DNA from: Leptolyngbya ohadii IS1
Lineage (GTDB): Bacteria; Cyanobacteriota; Cyanobacteriia; Elainellales; Elainellaceae
Assembly (NCBI RefSeq): GCF_002215035.1
Contig: NZ_NKFP01000006.1
Location: 1,438,530 to 1,502,529 of the forward strand
Length of the DNA stretch: 64,000 nucleotides
Direction: 5' to 3'
Positions 54,323 through 61,979 of this stretch are shown here, piece after piece. Made by a program: the position numbers and the translations under genes. Under the pieces are notes generated by a model that did no database searches, was not told where the DNA came from, and worked only from the letters and a program-made list of their open reading frames with translations. Within the stretch, counting starts at the first letter, position 1; every line of letters starts with the position of its first letter.

Positions 54323-55399
54323 CTAAACATTCAGGCAAAGTTGAACGTATCGTTCTTGGGTATCACCGATCAAGTTAGAAACGGTCAGTCCTAGCAGTCT
54401 GACTGCCTTATCTTCGATCGCTGTCATGGCTAACAGTTCATGTGCGACACCAAGAATGAGAGATCGATCCCGAATCGGAACCAGGAGTGTTCGACTGCGC
54501 GTCACTTGCTGATAATCCGCGTATTTTACCTTCAGCGTCAACGTTCGCCCGGTTGCCTGCTGGCTATCGAGTCGCCGCAGAAGAGTTTCTGCCACCTCTT
54601 CCAACGCAGTCTCAATCTGGCTACGATCGCTTAGGTCCGGGTCATAGCTATTCTCTGCGCCAATCGACTTGCGAATGCGGTTCGGTTGAACGGGACGATC
54701 GTCTTCTGCCCTGGCAATTTTGTAATAGTACTGCCCCACTTTTCCGAAGTGATGTACCAGATCGCTCTGGCTCCACTGCTTCAGGTCTGCTCCAGTTTGA
54801 ATGCCGAGCCGATGCATCTTCGCTGCCGTCACCTGTCCTACCCCGTAGAACTGCTCGATGGGTAATTGCTCTACGAAAGCGATTGCATCCTCAGGCGGAA
54901 CAATGAATAGACCATTGGGTTTATCCATTCCAGAGGCAACCTTTGCCAGAAACTTATTGATAGAAACCCCCGCAGAAGCCGTTAGTCCCGTCTCCTCGTA
55001 TATTTCCTGCTTAATCGTCTGAGCAATCCAAGTGGCAGACGGAATGCCAAACTTGTTCTCGGTGACATCCAGATAAGCTTCATCAAGGGCAAGCGGTTCT
55101 ACCCAGTCCGTGTAGCGGTAGAAGATTTCGCGAATCTGAAGAGAGATCCGACGATACACGTCGAAACGGGGTTTAACAAATATTAGGTGCGGACATTTTT
55201 GGTGAGCGGTGCGAGAAGGCATCGCAGAATGAATGCCGTATCGTCTTGCCTCGTAGCTCGCGGCTGCTACGGCTCCTCGCTTGTTCGGTGAGCCGCCTAC
55301 GACAATGGGTTTGCCCCGGTATCTCGGTTCATCCCGTTGCTCGACCGAGGCATAAAACGCATCCATGTCTACATGAATAATCTTCCTGACTGCTTGCAT
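54323..55399 (-). CDS. dinB: DNA polymerase IV (Y family)
   Basis: 358 aa. KIIHVDMDAFYASVEQRDEP (metal-binding DMDAFYAS), PLALDEAYLDVT (second catalytic DE), helix-hairpin-helix IEQFYGVGQVTAAKMHRLGI, and a C-terminal little finger (LTLKVKYADYQQVTRSRT). It carries out error-prone translesion synthesis. Confidence 0.96.
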   Translation of the reverse strand: MQAVRKIIHVDMDAFYASVEQRDEPRYRGKPIVVGGSPNKRGAVAAASYEARRYGIHSAMPSRTAHQKCPHLIFVKPRFDVYRRISLQIREIFYRYTDWVEPLALDEAYLDVTENKFGIPSATWIAQTIKQEIYEETGLTASAGVSINKFLAKVASGMDKPNGLFIVPPEDAIAFVEQLPIEQFYGVGQVTAAKMHRLGIQTGADLKQWSQSDLVHHFGKVGQYYYKIARAEDDRPVQPNRIRKSIGAENSYDPDLSDRSQIETALEEVAETLLRRLDSQQATGRTLTLKVKYADYQQVTRSRTLLVPIRDRSLILGVAHELLAMTAIEDKAVRLLGLTVSNLIGDTQERYVQLCLNV

Positions 55400-55423
55400 G
55401 GCAGCCTTTGCTTCAGAAACTTA

Positions 55424-56023
55424 TTATTTTCGTCCACGCCCTTTACTTGCATGAGTCGTGGTTCGGGGTGCAGGTTTTGCTTTTGCTGCGGTTTTGCTCG
55501 TTCTGCCACGTCGTTTGGGAGTTGGTTCTGCTTCCGGTTGAGGATCAGCAGGAACAGTGACAGGTTCTCCTACTTCCGGTTGCTCTGAAGCCGCTACTTT
55601 GGGTCTGCCCCGTCTTTTAGGAGCAGGGTCCGGGTCCGGTTGAGCGGTTGCCGGTTCTGACGGTTCCACAGTTGTCTCTAACGACTCTGCGGTTGCTGCC
55701 ACGGCTGCCTTGGGTTGACGTCCCCGACGTTTCCCTTGACCCGATTGGGATGTTTGGGTTTGCTCACCTTTACTGAGGGACAGGTAACGTTTGAGCGAAA
55801 AAGCGGAGATAGCAATCCCCTGCTCTGCCAGAATCACCGCAATCTCATCGTAGTTATATCCCCGACTTAGGGCAGTGCGAATCGGTTGGGATAACAGAGA
55901 GACTGCTTCACGCAGCGTATAGGTTTCTCTGGGTTTTTCAGGGAGGGCATCAAAGACTGAGGTTAACTGAGCAATCGAATTGGAAGCAATTTTAGACGCA
56001 GCTTGTGAACGAGTACGCGGCAT
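55424..56023 (-). CDS. DNA-binding-type hypothetical protein with AT-hook-like tail
   Basis: 199 aa. N-terminal helical domain (about 20-85) with an HTH-like segment (YNYDEIAVILAEQGIAISAF). Then a Pro/Ala/Glu-rich tail with four basic GR(P/Q/T) motifs (KRRGRQPK, KRRGRPK, KRRGRTSK, KGRGRK) like AT-hooks. Similar proteins occur on cyanobacterial plasmids. Function not established. Confidence 0.65.
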   Translation of the reverse strand: MPRTRSQAASKIASNSIAQLTSVFDALPEKPRETYTLREAVSLLSQPIRTALSRGYNYDEIAVILAEQGIAISAFSLKRYLSLSKGEQTQTSQSGQGKRRGRQPKAAVAATAESLETTVEPSEPATAQPDPDPAPKRRGRPKVAASEQPEVGEPVTVPADPQPEAEPTPKRRGRTSKTAAKAKPAPRTTTHASKGRGRK

Positions 56024-56252
56024 AGGTGAAGGGATAATGGTTTGAGCTTGGCAATTATTGTTTCGAGATTACCTTAAGCTTACCCTTAAATCTCCAAAGC
56101 GATTCACCCTTTAGTTCAATTTCTGCACTGTAATGGTCATCAAAATTGCTCTTTGATCGAGTTTCTTGACCTATCCTTGAAAGTAAGATGCTGCTTGCTT
56201 GTCGTTGCATCAAAACTGAAAACTGAGCGTAAATAGACCTTGCCCGTGCTCG

Positions 56253-56840
56253 TCATTTATATATCACTCGAAAGGTCAGGTTAATTCGCGGCAGCACTGG
56301 ACGCTTCGTTTTAGGTACTTGATGCTGCCAGTATTGTTGTGTCGTGCCCTGCATGATCAAAAGGCTGCCTGAGGTCAATTTCAGTTGGTGTTTTAATTCC
56401 TTCTGAAATCGGTGTCGGAGCAGGAATCGCCGAGTTCCGCCCAAACTGAGTGAACCTATTGTTGGGTTGAGTCCTAATTCGGGTTCATCGTCGCTATGCC
56501 AGCCCATACTGTCGTTACCGTCGCGATACAGATTTAGCAGCACGCTGTTAAAACTCACGCCTGCGATCGCATCCACCTTCGCTTTCAAACCCAAGAGCGT
56601 GGGTGTCCAGGGAACCGGGTGCATCGTGATGTTGGAGTAGGTGTAGGATTTGCCAGGATCGCCATACCAGGCGGTGAGTCGGGGCTGTGGTAGTGAGCGC
56701 CCATAAATCGTAATCCAGTCCTACCGCCAATCGATTGTATGAGTCAGTTCTTCGAGGAGGCGAGCACATTCCGTCTCATCCAGCAGGGATGGGTAGAAAA
56801 CGAGGTCTGCATCCGGTAAGGAAAGTGGAACAGTGGACAT
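56253..56840 (-). pseudogene. alkB: AlkB-type 2OG/Fe(II) dioxygenase with premature amber codon
   Basis: The gene reads in one frame from ATG 56840 (STVPLSLPDADLVFYPSLL) to 56253, but codon 40 is TAG (56721-56723) in ELTHTIDWR-stop-DWITIYGRSL, where related proteins have Gln. The downstream part keeps the iron site WHSDDEPELG, RINLTFR and RRFLLRHR. AlkB repairs alkylated bases. A single CAG-to-TAG change explains it; a shorter product from 56624 lacks the substrate lid. Confidence 0.85.
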
Positions 56841-56941
56841 GGAATTAGCTGAGGGACAATTTCCATTTTGTTGATTGCGTCATGGCATCTGACCTGATCA
56901 ATTTATGACAGATATAGCGCGTATTTTCCCTAATGCAGTAG

Positions 56942-57983
56942 ACTTAATCGGAAATAAAGTAGGCTAGAAGACAAGTGCATAGGACAGAGACAGGGCAGGA
57001 ACGATGCTAAGCTATGCCAAAGTGCAAAATAGATCCCGCGTTCTGCAAAGCTTGACTGGACTCAGTGTGAGTGAGTTTGAGCAACTGTTCGTGAGCTTTA
57101 AGCAGGCATGGCAGAACTATCTAGAGCAACATCACATTCAAGCACCGAGGGCAAGACGCTATGGTGCGGGACGCAAGCCGCAGTTGCAGGATCACCGAGA
57201 TAAGCTGCTGTTTATCCTGGTGTACTTCCGACTGTACCCGACGCAGGAAGTGCAAGGCTTTTTGTTTGGCATTGGGCAACCGCAAGCGCATGAGTGGGTG
57301 CACAAGCTGACCCCAATCCTGCACAAAGCGTTGGGATACGAAAAACAATTGCCCGAACGCAGTCCTTGGCGATTGGAGCGGGTGCTGAAGGAATACCCCA
57401 TGCTGGAATTGATCATCGACGGTACCGAGCGGCGCATCACTCGCCCCCAAGATAAAGAGGAGCGCAAGCAGTATTACAGCGGCAAGAAGAAGACCTTCAC
57501 GGTGAAGAATTTGGTCATCACTCAGCGTAAAGGCAAGGTGCTGTACCTGAGTGACACGTATGAGGGAAAGAAACATGACAAAGCGATTTGTGACGAGGAA
57601 GATTACCACTTTCCCGAAGGCACCCAGTTGTGGAAGGACATCGGCTTTCAGGGCTACGAACCCGCAGGGGTCAAGACGCATCAACCGAAGAAGAAGTCCC
57701 GCAACGGCCCATTAAGTGAGGCAGACAAGCAGCGTAATCAGGAGATATCACGGGAGCGAGTGGAGATAGAGCATCAGATTGGCGGCATCAAGCGGTGCAA
57801 TATTGTGGTGTATCCCCTGAGGACTCGAACGGATCACTTTACCGATACGGTGATGGAAATTGCTTGTGGGCTGCACAACTTCCGGTTGGCTCAGCGTCAG
57901 CGGGCAGTTACCTAACGCTGGTTGGGGGCAGAGAGACAAACTGTTTTTCCTGCTTACCTTCTCCTTCCTATTTCCGATTAAGT
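56942..57983 (+). mobile_element. IS5-family insertion sequence (DDE_Tnp_4 type)
   Basis: About 1,042 bp with inverted ends ACTTAATCGGAAATA and its complement, flanked by the trinucleotide TAG/CTA as likely target duplication. It lies in the 3' end of the kinase-like gene: removing it restores ...ACACTACTGCATTAG, a natural stop. Confidence 0.85.
57004..57915 (+). CDS. IS5-family transposase
   Basis: 303 aa with an N-terminal HTH (LSVSEFEQLF; YPTQEVQGFLFGIGQPQAHE) and DDE domain: MLELIIDGTERRI (Asp), YLSDTYEGKKHDKAI and KDIGFQGYE (second Asp region), ERVEIEHQIGGIKR (Glu). Intact. Confidence 0.92.
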   Translation: MLSYAKVQNRSRVLQSLTGLSVSEFEQLFVSFKQAWQNYLEQHHIQAPRARRYGAGRKPQLQDHRDKLLFILVYFRLYPTQEVQGFLFGIGQPQAHEWVHKLTPILHKALGYEKQLPERSPWRLERVLKEYPMLELIIDGTERRITRPQDKEERKQYYSGKKKTFTVKNLVITQRKGKVLYLSDTYEGKKHDKAICDEEDYHFPEGTQLWKDIGFQGYEPAGVKTHQPKKKSRNGPLSEADKQRNQEISRERVEIEHQIGGIKRCNIVVYPLRTRTDHFTDTVMEIACGLHNFRLAQRQRAVT

Positions 57984-58950
57984 TTAGTGTAGATGCCAGA
58001 GCAAAACTTTTCTGCTTGAAGTTCAGTGCCCTTTGCTCATCGTTTCGTCGCCAGAGGGCAATCGGCATATATTTCTGGAGTTCATAGAGCAAATAAAACC
58101 GTTGCCGCATCTCAGCCGCAGGGGAGCGGTCGCGATCGATGCCGTAGCCTTGCCAGAAGGCAGGTTCACTAATGCCGCAGTAGTCCAGTACCGCAAACTC
58201 AATCTCTGGATCTCCCCATAGGGCGCGATCGAAGTCGATGAGTCCAGTTAAATTACCCTGTGAATCCACCAGAACATTTTGTGACCAGACATCCATGTGC
58301 AATAAACAGGCAGGTTGAGTGTAATCAAAACACGGCAGGTGGCGGTCGAGGAGATCAGACATGAACTGGCGATCGTATGTGGTGTAACAACCACTAGCAA
58401 CAATGTCATCGAGCAAGAGATGCCACATCGTGCGGAACGCTTCTATCCAGGTGGGCTGAGGTTCCATCGGATGGTGATCCCCGATGTAGCCATAGCTGTC
58501 TCTATCCAGGCAATCTGGGGCAATCAAGGCGTGCAACTGACGCAGAGCCTGTCCAACCTGAAGGAGGGTTTGCTGCCGCTGTTCATGCGTCAGACCCGTC
58601 GCCTCGCTGAGGGGCACACCGGGTAACGCTTCCATCAGCACATAATCACAATCGAAATACGCCCGACTGAAATCCGCCGCAATGATCGGGGCAACTGGAA
58701 GGGTCGTTCGGGCACAAATCAGACGATGCAGGGCTGGCTCCTGTCGCATCATCCGCCATTCGTAGAACAGCAGCCCGGTCGAATCGGGTGGGGCAACCCG
58801 CAATACCCAACGCTTCGATTCAGAGATGACCCAGAAGGAAGCATTATGCTTGCCTGTGGTAATCGGCTCCAGCCGCAGAACTGCCGGATCAGCGTCTAGA
58901 TGAAATGCGATTTGTTGAATCAGTGCTGAATGCTCAACCGCTTCTGCCAT
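57748..58950 (-). CDS. Aminoglycoside-phosphotransferase-like kinase, C-terminus altered by an IS
   Basis: 400 aa. Kinase-like motifs: CLLHMDVWSQNVLVD (catalytic loop HxDxxxxN) and GLIDFDRALWGDPEIE (DFD metal site). N-lobe RWVLRVAP and DYVLMEALPGVPLSE. Real homology ends near ALASTLN. From about 57983 down to 57748 the frame reads backwards through the inserted IS, adding about 80 foreign residues. The original stop was two codons further on, now at about 56930. The kinase core is whole; substrate unknown. Confidence 0.88.
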   Translation of the reverse strand: MAEAVEHSALIQQIAFHLDADPAVLRLEPITTGKHNASFWVISESKRWVLRVAPPDSTGLLFYEWRMMRQEPALHRLICARTTLPVAPIIAADFSRAYFDCDYVLMEALPGVPLSEATGLTHEQRQQTLLQVGQALRQLHALIAPDCLDRDSYGYIGDHHPMEPQPTWIEAFRTMWHLLLDDIVASGCYTTYDRQFMSDLLDRHLPCFDYTQPACLLHMDVWSQNVLVDSQGNLTGLIDFDRALWGDPEIEFAVLDYCGISEPAFWQGYGIDRDRSPAAEMRQRFYLLYELQKYMPIALWRRNDEQRALNFKQKSFALASTLNLIGNRKEKVSRKNSLSLCPQPALGNCPLTLSQPEVVQPTSNFHHRIGKVIRSSPQGIHHNIAPLDAANLMLYLHSLP

Positions 58951-59016
58951 AAATCCATCTGCCGATTCATCTCATGCCTCATGTTCCAATGCTAGCGTTG
59001 CAGCAAGCAGAAAAGG

Positions 59017-59742
59017 ATGACCATATTGCCATCGACGCGACGACGATTTTTGCAAGCGGTAAGCGGCGCAAGCCTGCTGACCCTGTTGGGCTGCAATCGG
59101 CAGGAGCAAAGTATGGTGACACTCTACACCTTCGGCGATTCGATTCTCGACTGCGGACGGTACAACGAGTATGGCGTTCATCCAGGACAACTGCTGGTCC
59201 AGAATGACGATCGGCTGTTTCCCGAATTCAAGGGACAGGATTTGGCTTCCCACGGTGCTGCGCGACTGGAACATCGTGCCCGTGATGGTGCAACAGTGGC
59301 AGGTCTTCCGGCTCAAGCAGCAGGATTGCAGGTTGGGGGCAAGGCAATCGCGCTGATCACCGTTGGCGGAAATGATTTGCTGCGAGGATTAATTGCTGAT
59401 GACGGGACGGGTATTGATGAGTTTGCTAACGCTCTCGATGTCTTCGTGCAGCAGTTGCCTATTCGTCCTGTGCTGCTTGGCAGCGTTTATGACCCGACTC
59501 TGGGAGACAATCGCCGCAATTTCTCAGGGGTTGAACCGAAGCTTGCCCGCGCCAATCTGGAACGAATGAATAGTGCCATTGCAGACATTGCCGATGGCTA
59601 CGGGCAACTTGTCGATCTGCACGCCCATTTCCTACAAGGCGACTCCTCCTGGTTCACCGCGACGATCGAACCCAGTCTGCAAGGAGCATCCGAAGTGCGG
59701 CGAGCTTTTCTACCCCAGGTGATGCAATTAACGCAGCGTTAA
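59017..59742 (+). CDS. Secreted SGNH/GDSL hydrolase
   Basis: 241 aa. Twin-arginine signal (STRRRFLQAV) with a lipobox-like LLGC, then TLYTFGDSILDCG (block I Ser), VGGNDLLRG (block III Asn) and a C-terminal catalytic region where FTATIEPSLQGASEVRRAFL replaces the more usual DxxH. Probably an exported esterase or lipase. Confidence 0.85.
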   Translation: MTILPSTRRRFLQAVSGASLLTLLGCNRQEQSMVTLYTFGDSILDCGRYNEYGVHPGQLLVQNDDRLFPEFKGQDLASHGAARLEHRARDGATVAGLPAQAAGLQVGGKAIALITVGGNDLLRGLIADDGTGIDEFANALDVFVQQLPIRPVLLGSVYDPTLGDNRRNFSGVEPKLARANLERMNSAIADIADGYGQLVDLHAHFLQGDSSWFTATIEPSLQGASEVRRAFLPQVMQLTQR

Positions 59743-60503
59743 TTTCTGGGAAATAGCCGCTCCAAACTGTCCTGCAAATGACGGTGTGGATAGATATCTG
59801 CTTTCCGGCTCCAAACGTATTGCAGCGTTTCGTCGTAGCTCCAATCGGGATGTTTGGCGAAACAGTAAGCAACGCCCACTGACCCGCTGCGACCAATGCC
59901 CGCCCGACAGTGAATCAGAATCTTTTGCTTGCCCTGCGGAAGCTGCTCATCAATCCACTGCACCGATCGCTGCAAAATTTCGTCTGCGATGCGATACAGT
60001 GCGCCGTCTCTGGTGCCCAGCTTTTTGTAGATAATGCCAGTCTCAGGCGAGTGAGCGAGGGTCAATTCTTCCGCGAGATTAAGAACGGCATCCATGCCCA
60101 ATTCCTCCGCTTGCGACGCTGCAATAAAATTACCAACATAGACACGCGGCAGGATTTCGACATAGTTCGCGCCCTGAGTCCACCGATCGTTTGGAGAGGG
60201 TGATCGGACACTCAATTGTCCATTTTGCCCAAAGCCTCCTGCCCAGTGCCACGCTGAGCCGTTCTGGTTAGGCATCGCTCGGTAAGTAAAAGCATAGTCC
60301 CCTTCACTTGTGGGTCTAAATCCACCCTCAAAAACGGCGTTACCCTCTATATCCTGTTGTAAATAGACCAGATCGATCGCGTGCCAATCCCCTTCGCTGT
60401 TGAATTTGTTCAGTGCATTGGTCCAAAGCTGCACTTTGGCAGACTCCAGTGTGATAGACCCTGATATCGTCACCGATACCCCAAAGAACTCCAGCATATA
60501 CAT
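59739..60503 (-). CDS. Dual-specificity phosphatase with N-terminal sugar-binding-like domain
   Basis: 254 aa from ATG 60503 (GAGGAAAG upstream); the frame is open to 60617. N-terminal beta-rich part (VQLWTNALNKF; FEGGFRPTSEGDYAFTYRA) resembles carbohydrate-binding modules. The C-terminal DSP carries the P-loop ILIHCRAGIGRSGSVGVAYC (HCxxGxxRS) and an upstream Asp in GTRDGALY. A glucan- or protein-phosphatase role is possible. It overlaps the SGNH gene by 4 bases, convergently. Confidence 0.85.
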   Translation of the reverse strand: MYMLEFFGVSVTISGSITLESAKVQLWTNALNKFNSEGDWHAIDLVYLQQDIEGNAVFEGGFRPTSEGDYAFTYRAMPNQNGSAWHWAGGFGQNGQLSVRSPSPNDRWTQGANYVEILPRVYVGNFIAASQAEELGMDAVLNLAEELTLAHSPETGIIYKKLGTRDGALYRIADEILQRSVQWIDEQLPQGKQKILIHCRAGIGRSGSVGVAYCFAKHPDWSYDETLQYVWSRKADIYPHRHLQDSLERLFPRN

Positions 60504-60749
60504 CGATCGTCTTTCCTCGATCGAGGGATTGAATCGCACAAACTTGAGCAATAGTTCAGACATAATCTCGCAAGTGAGACGGGAAAACTCATCAACGATG
60601 AATAAAAATTCAGGCATATCGTGTTTTGCCTGCTAGCAGCGAAGATTTTTCTTCTAGCGATCGCCACGATTAGCTGCAAGTGCAGGCTGTCGAGTGGGAG
60701 CAGGGTTTACAATCATCCAGAACAAGCGAACCAGCGAATCAGAACTCGA

Positions 60750-61640
60750 ATGCCCCAAGCTCATTCCATTATCGTGCGTCCAGCCCGAAGCGACGACAGG
60801 ACCACCGTTCTCAACTTTTGCCAGCATACCTGGGAAAGTCAGGAAGACTACATCGCCCAGGTGTGGGATCGATGGATGGCAGATTCCACCGGACAAATTC
60901 TGGTGGCGGAGGTCAATGGGCAACCGGCTGCCATGACGCGAGTGGTGCAACTATCCAAGCACGAGGGCTGGTGGGAAGCATTGCGGGTCGATCCACAGTA
61001 TCGGGGACAAGGATTGGTGAGGCAGCTAGATCCGGCGATCGATCATTACTTTCAAACCAGAGAAATCTCCACTGTTCGCTGCTGTGTCGCCCGTTGGAAT
61101 CCTGGTATCCCAGCGATGATTGGGCGACGAGGCTATGCCCCTATTGCCAATTACCAGCAACACTCAGCCCTAGCCGTGGATGCACCGCTCAAGCAGCTAA
61201 CCCAATTGAGCGAGTCTGAGGTTGACACCGTTTGGCAATTCATTGGAGAACGGCAACCAGCACCACCGCTTTTTGTCAGTCGCGGGGCAAAGTGGCAAAG
61301 ACTGACGATCGAGCAGGTTCAGGAGCGGTTACGGGACGGGAAGATTTGGGGGTACTGGCAGCAACAGGAGTTACAGGGCTTGCTGGTTCAGAGCCATTTA
61401 GAGAGCGCAGATTCGTCGCTGTGGGTGGGATATTTGGAAGGAAATGCTCCTTACCTTCCCGAACTATTACAGGAGATCAAACACCTCGCCTCGCATCTAG
61501 GCTATCCTACAGTCAGCGGTTTCCTGCCCAGGACAAAGGAGTGGCTGCGCTTGCTAAACCAAGCGGACTACTCAACCTCATCGGGGGATGAATTTGGAGT
61601 GTACGAAAAGCAGTTCAGCGGCTTATCCCTCATACCTTGA
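60750..61640 (+). CDS. GNAT family N-acetyltransferase
   Basis: About 296 aa from ATG 60750 (the frame extends to 60621 without similarity). GNAT core: AMTRVVQLSKHEGWWEALRV and DPQYRGQGLVRQLD (acetyl-CoA loop). The C-terminal half is a second, degenerate GNAT-like domain. Substrate unknown. Confidence 0.83.
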   Translation: MPQAHSIIVRPARSDDRTTVLNFCQHTWESQEDYIAQVWDRWMADSTGQILVAEVNGQPAAMTRVVQLSKHEGWWEALRVDPQYRGQGLVRQLDPAIDHYFQTREISTVRCCVARWNPGIPAMIGRRGYAPIANYQQHSALAVDAPLKQLTQLSESEVDTVWQFIGERQPAPPLFVSRGAKWQRLTIEQVQERLRDGKIWGYWQQQELQGLLVQSHLESADSSLWVGYLEGNAPYLPELLQEIKHLASHLGYPTVSGFLPRTKEWLRLLNQADYSTSSGDEFGVYEKQFSGLSLIP

Positions 61641-61819
61641 AGCAGATACCCCCCTGATTGGGAATTGCCCTACACAATGGCATGAAGAAGCACTCCTGAT
61701 CGTGGAGTCTCGCTCCTGCATTCCCTTATCCCCTGCTGCGATCGATGCCCGTCCTCAACGAATCAACGACAGACCTTGTGCAATCCTATTTCCTATTATG
61801 TGCTGGATGGTCGTCGCAC
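61641..61819. other. Intergenic
   Basis: Nothing recognised. Confidence 0.3.
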
Positions 61820-61957
61820 CACTAAGTGACCGTTATCACGAATGAATCTATAATGCGTTCTGCGCCAGAAGTCGGTTTGGGCATCCGTGGTGAGATGAAG
61901 ACCATCTGGCAGGATGTGTCAATGAGAAGGTTCGTTGTACCACTGCATTTTGACCAT
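61820..61957 (-). pseudogene. DUF1349-family remnant
   Basis: Minus-strand ATG 61957 gives MVKMQWYNEPSH, then an in-frame TGA where relatives have Trp. It continues HILPDGLHLTTDAQTDFWRR and THYRFIRDNGHL, the N-terminal signature of DUF1349 (TDFWRKTHYGFIRDNGH). The rest is lost. Confidence 0.72.
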
Positions 61958-61979
61958 TTCAATTTGAGAAAGGATTTAA

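Noticed and set aside
61588-61845. 85-codon plus-strand frame after the GNAT gene
   Set aside because: Overlaps the GNAT end, has no motifs, and covers the DUF1349 relic on the other strand.
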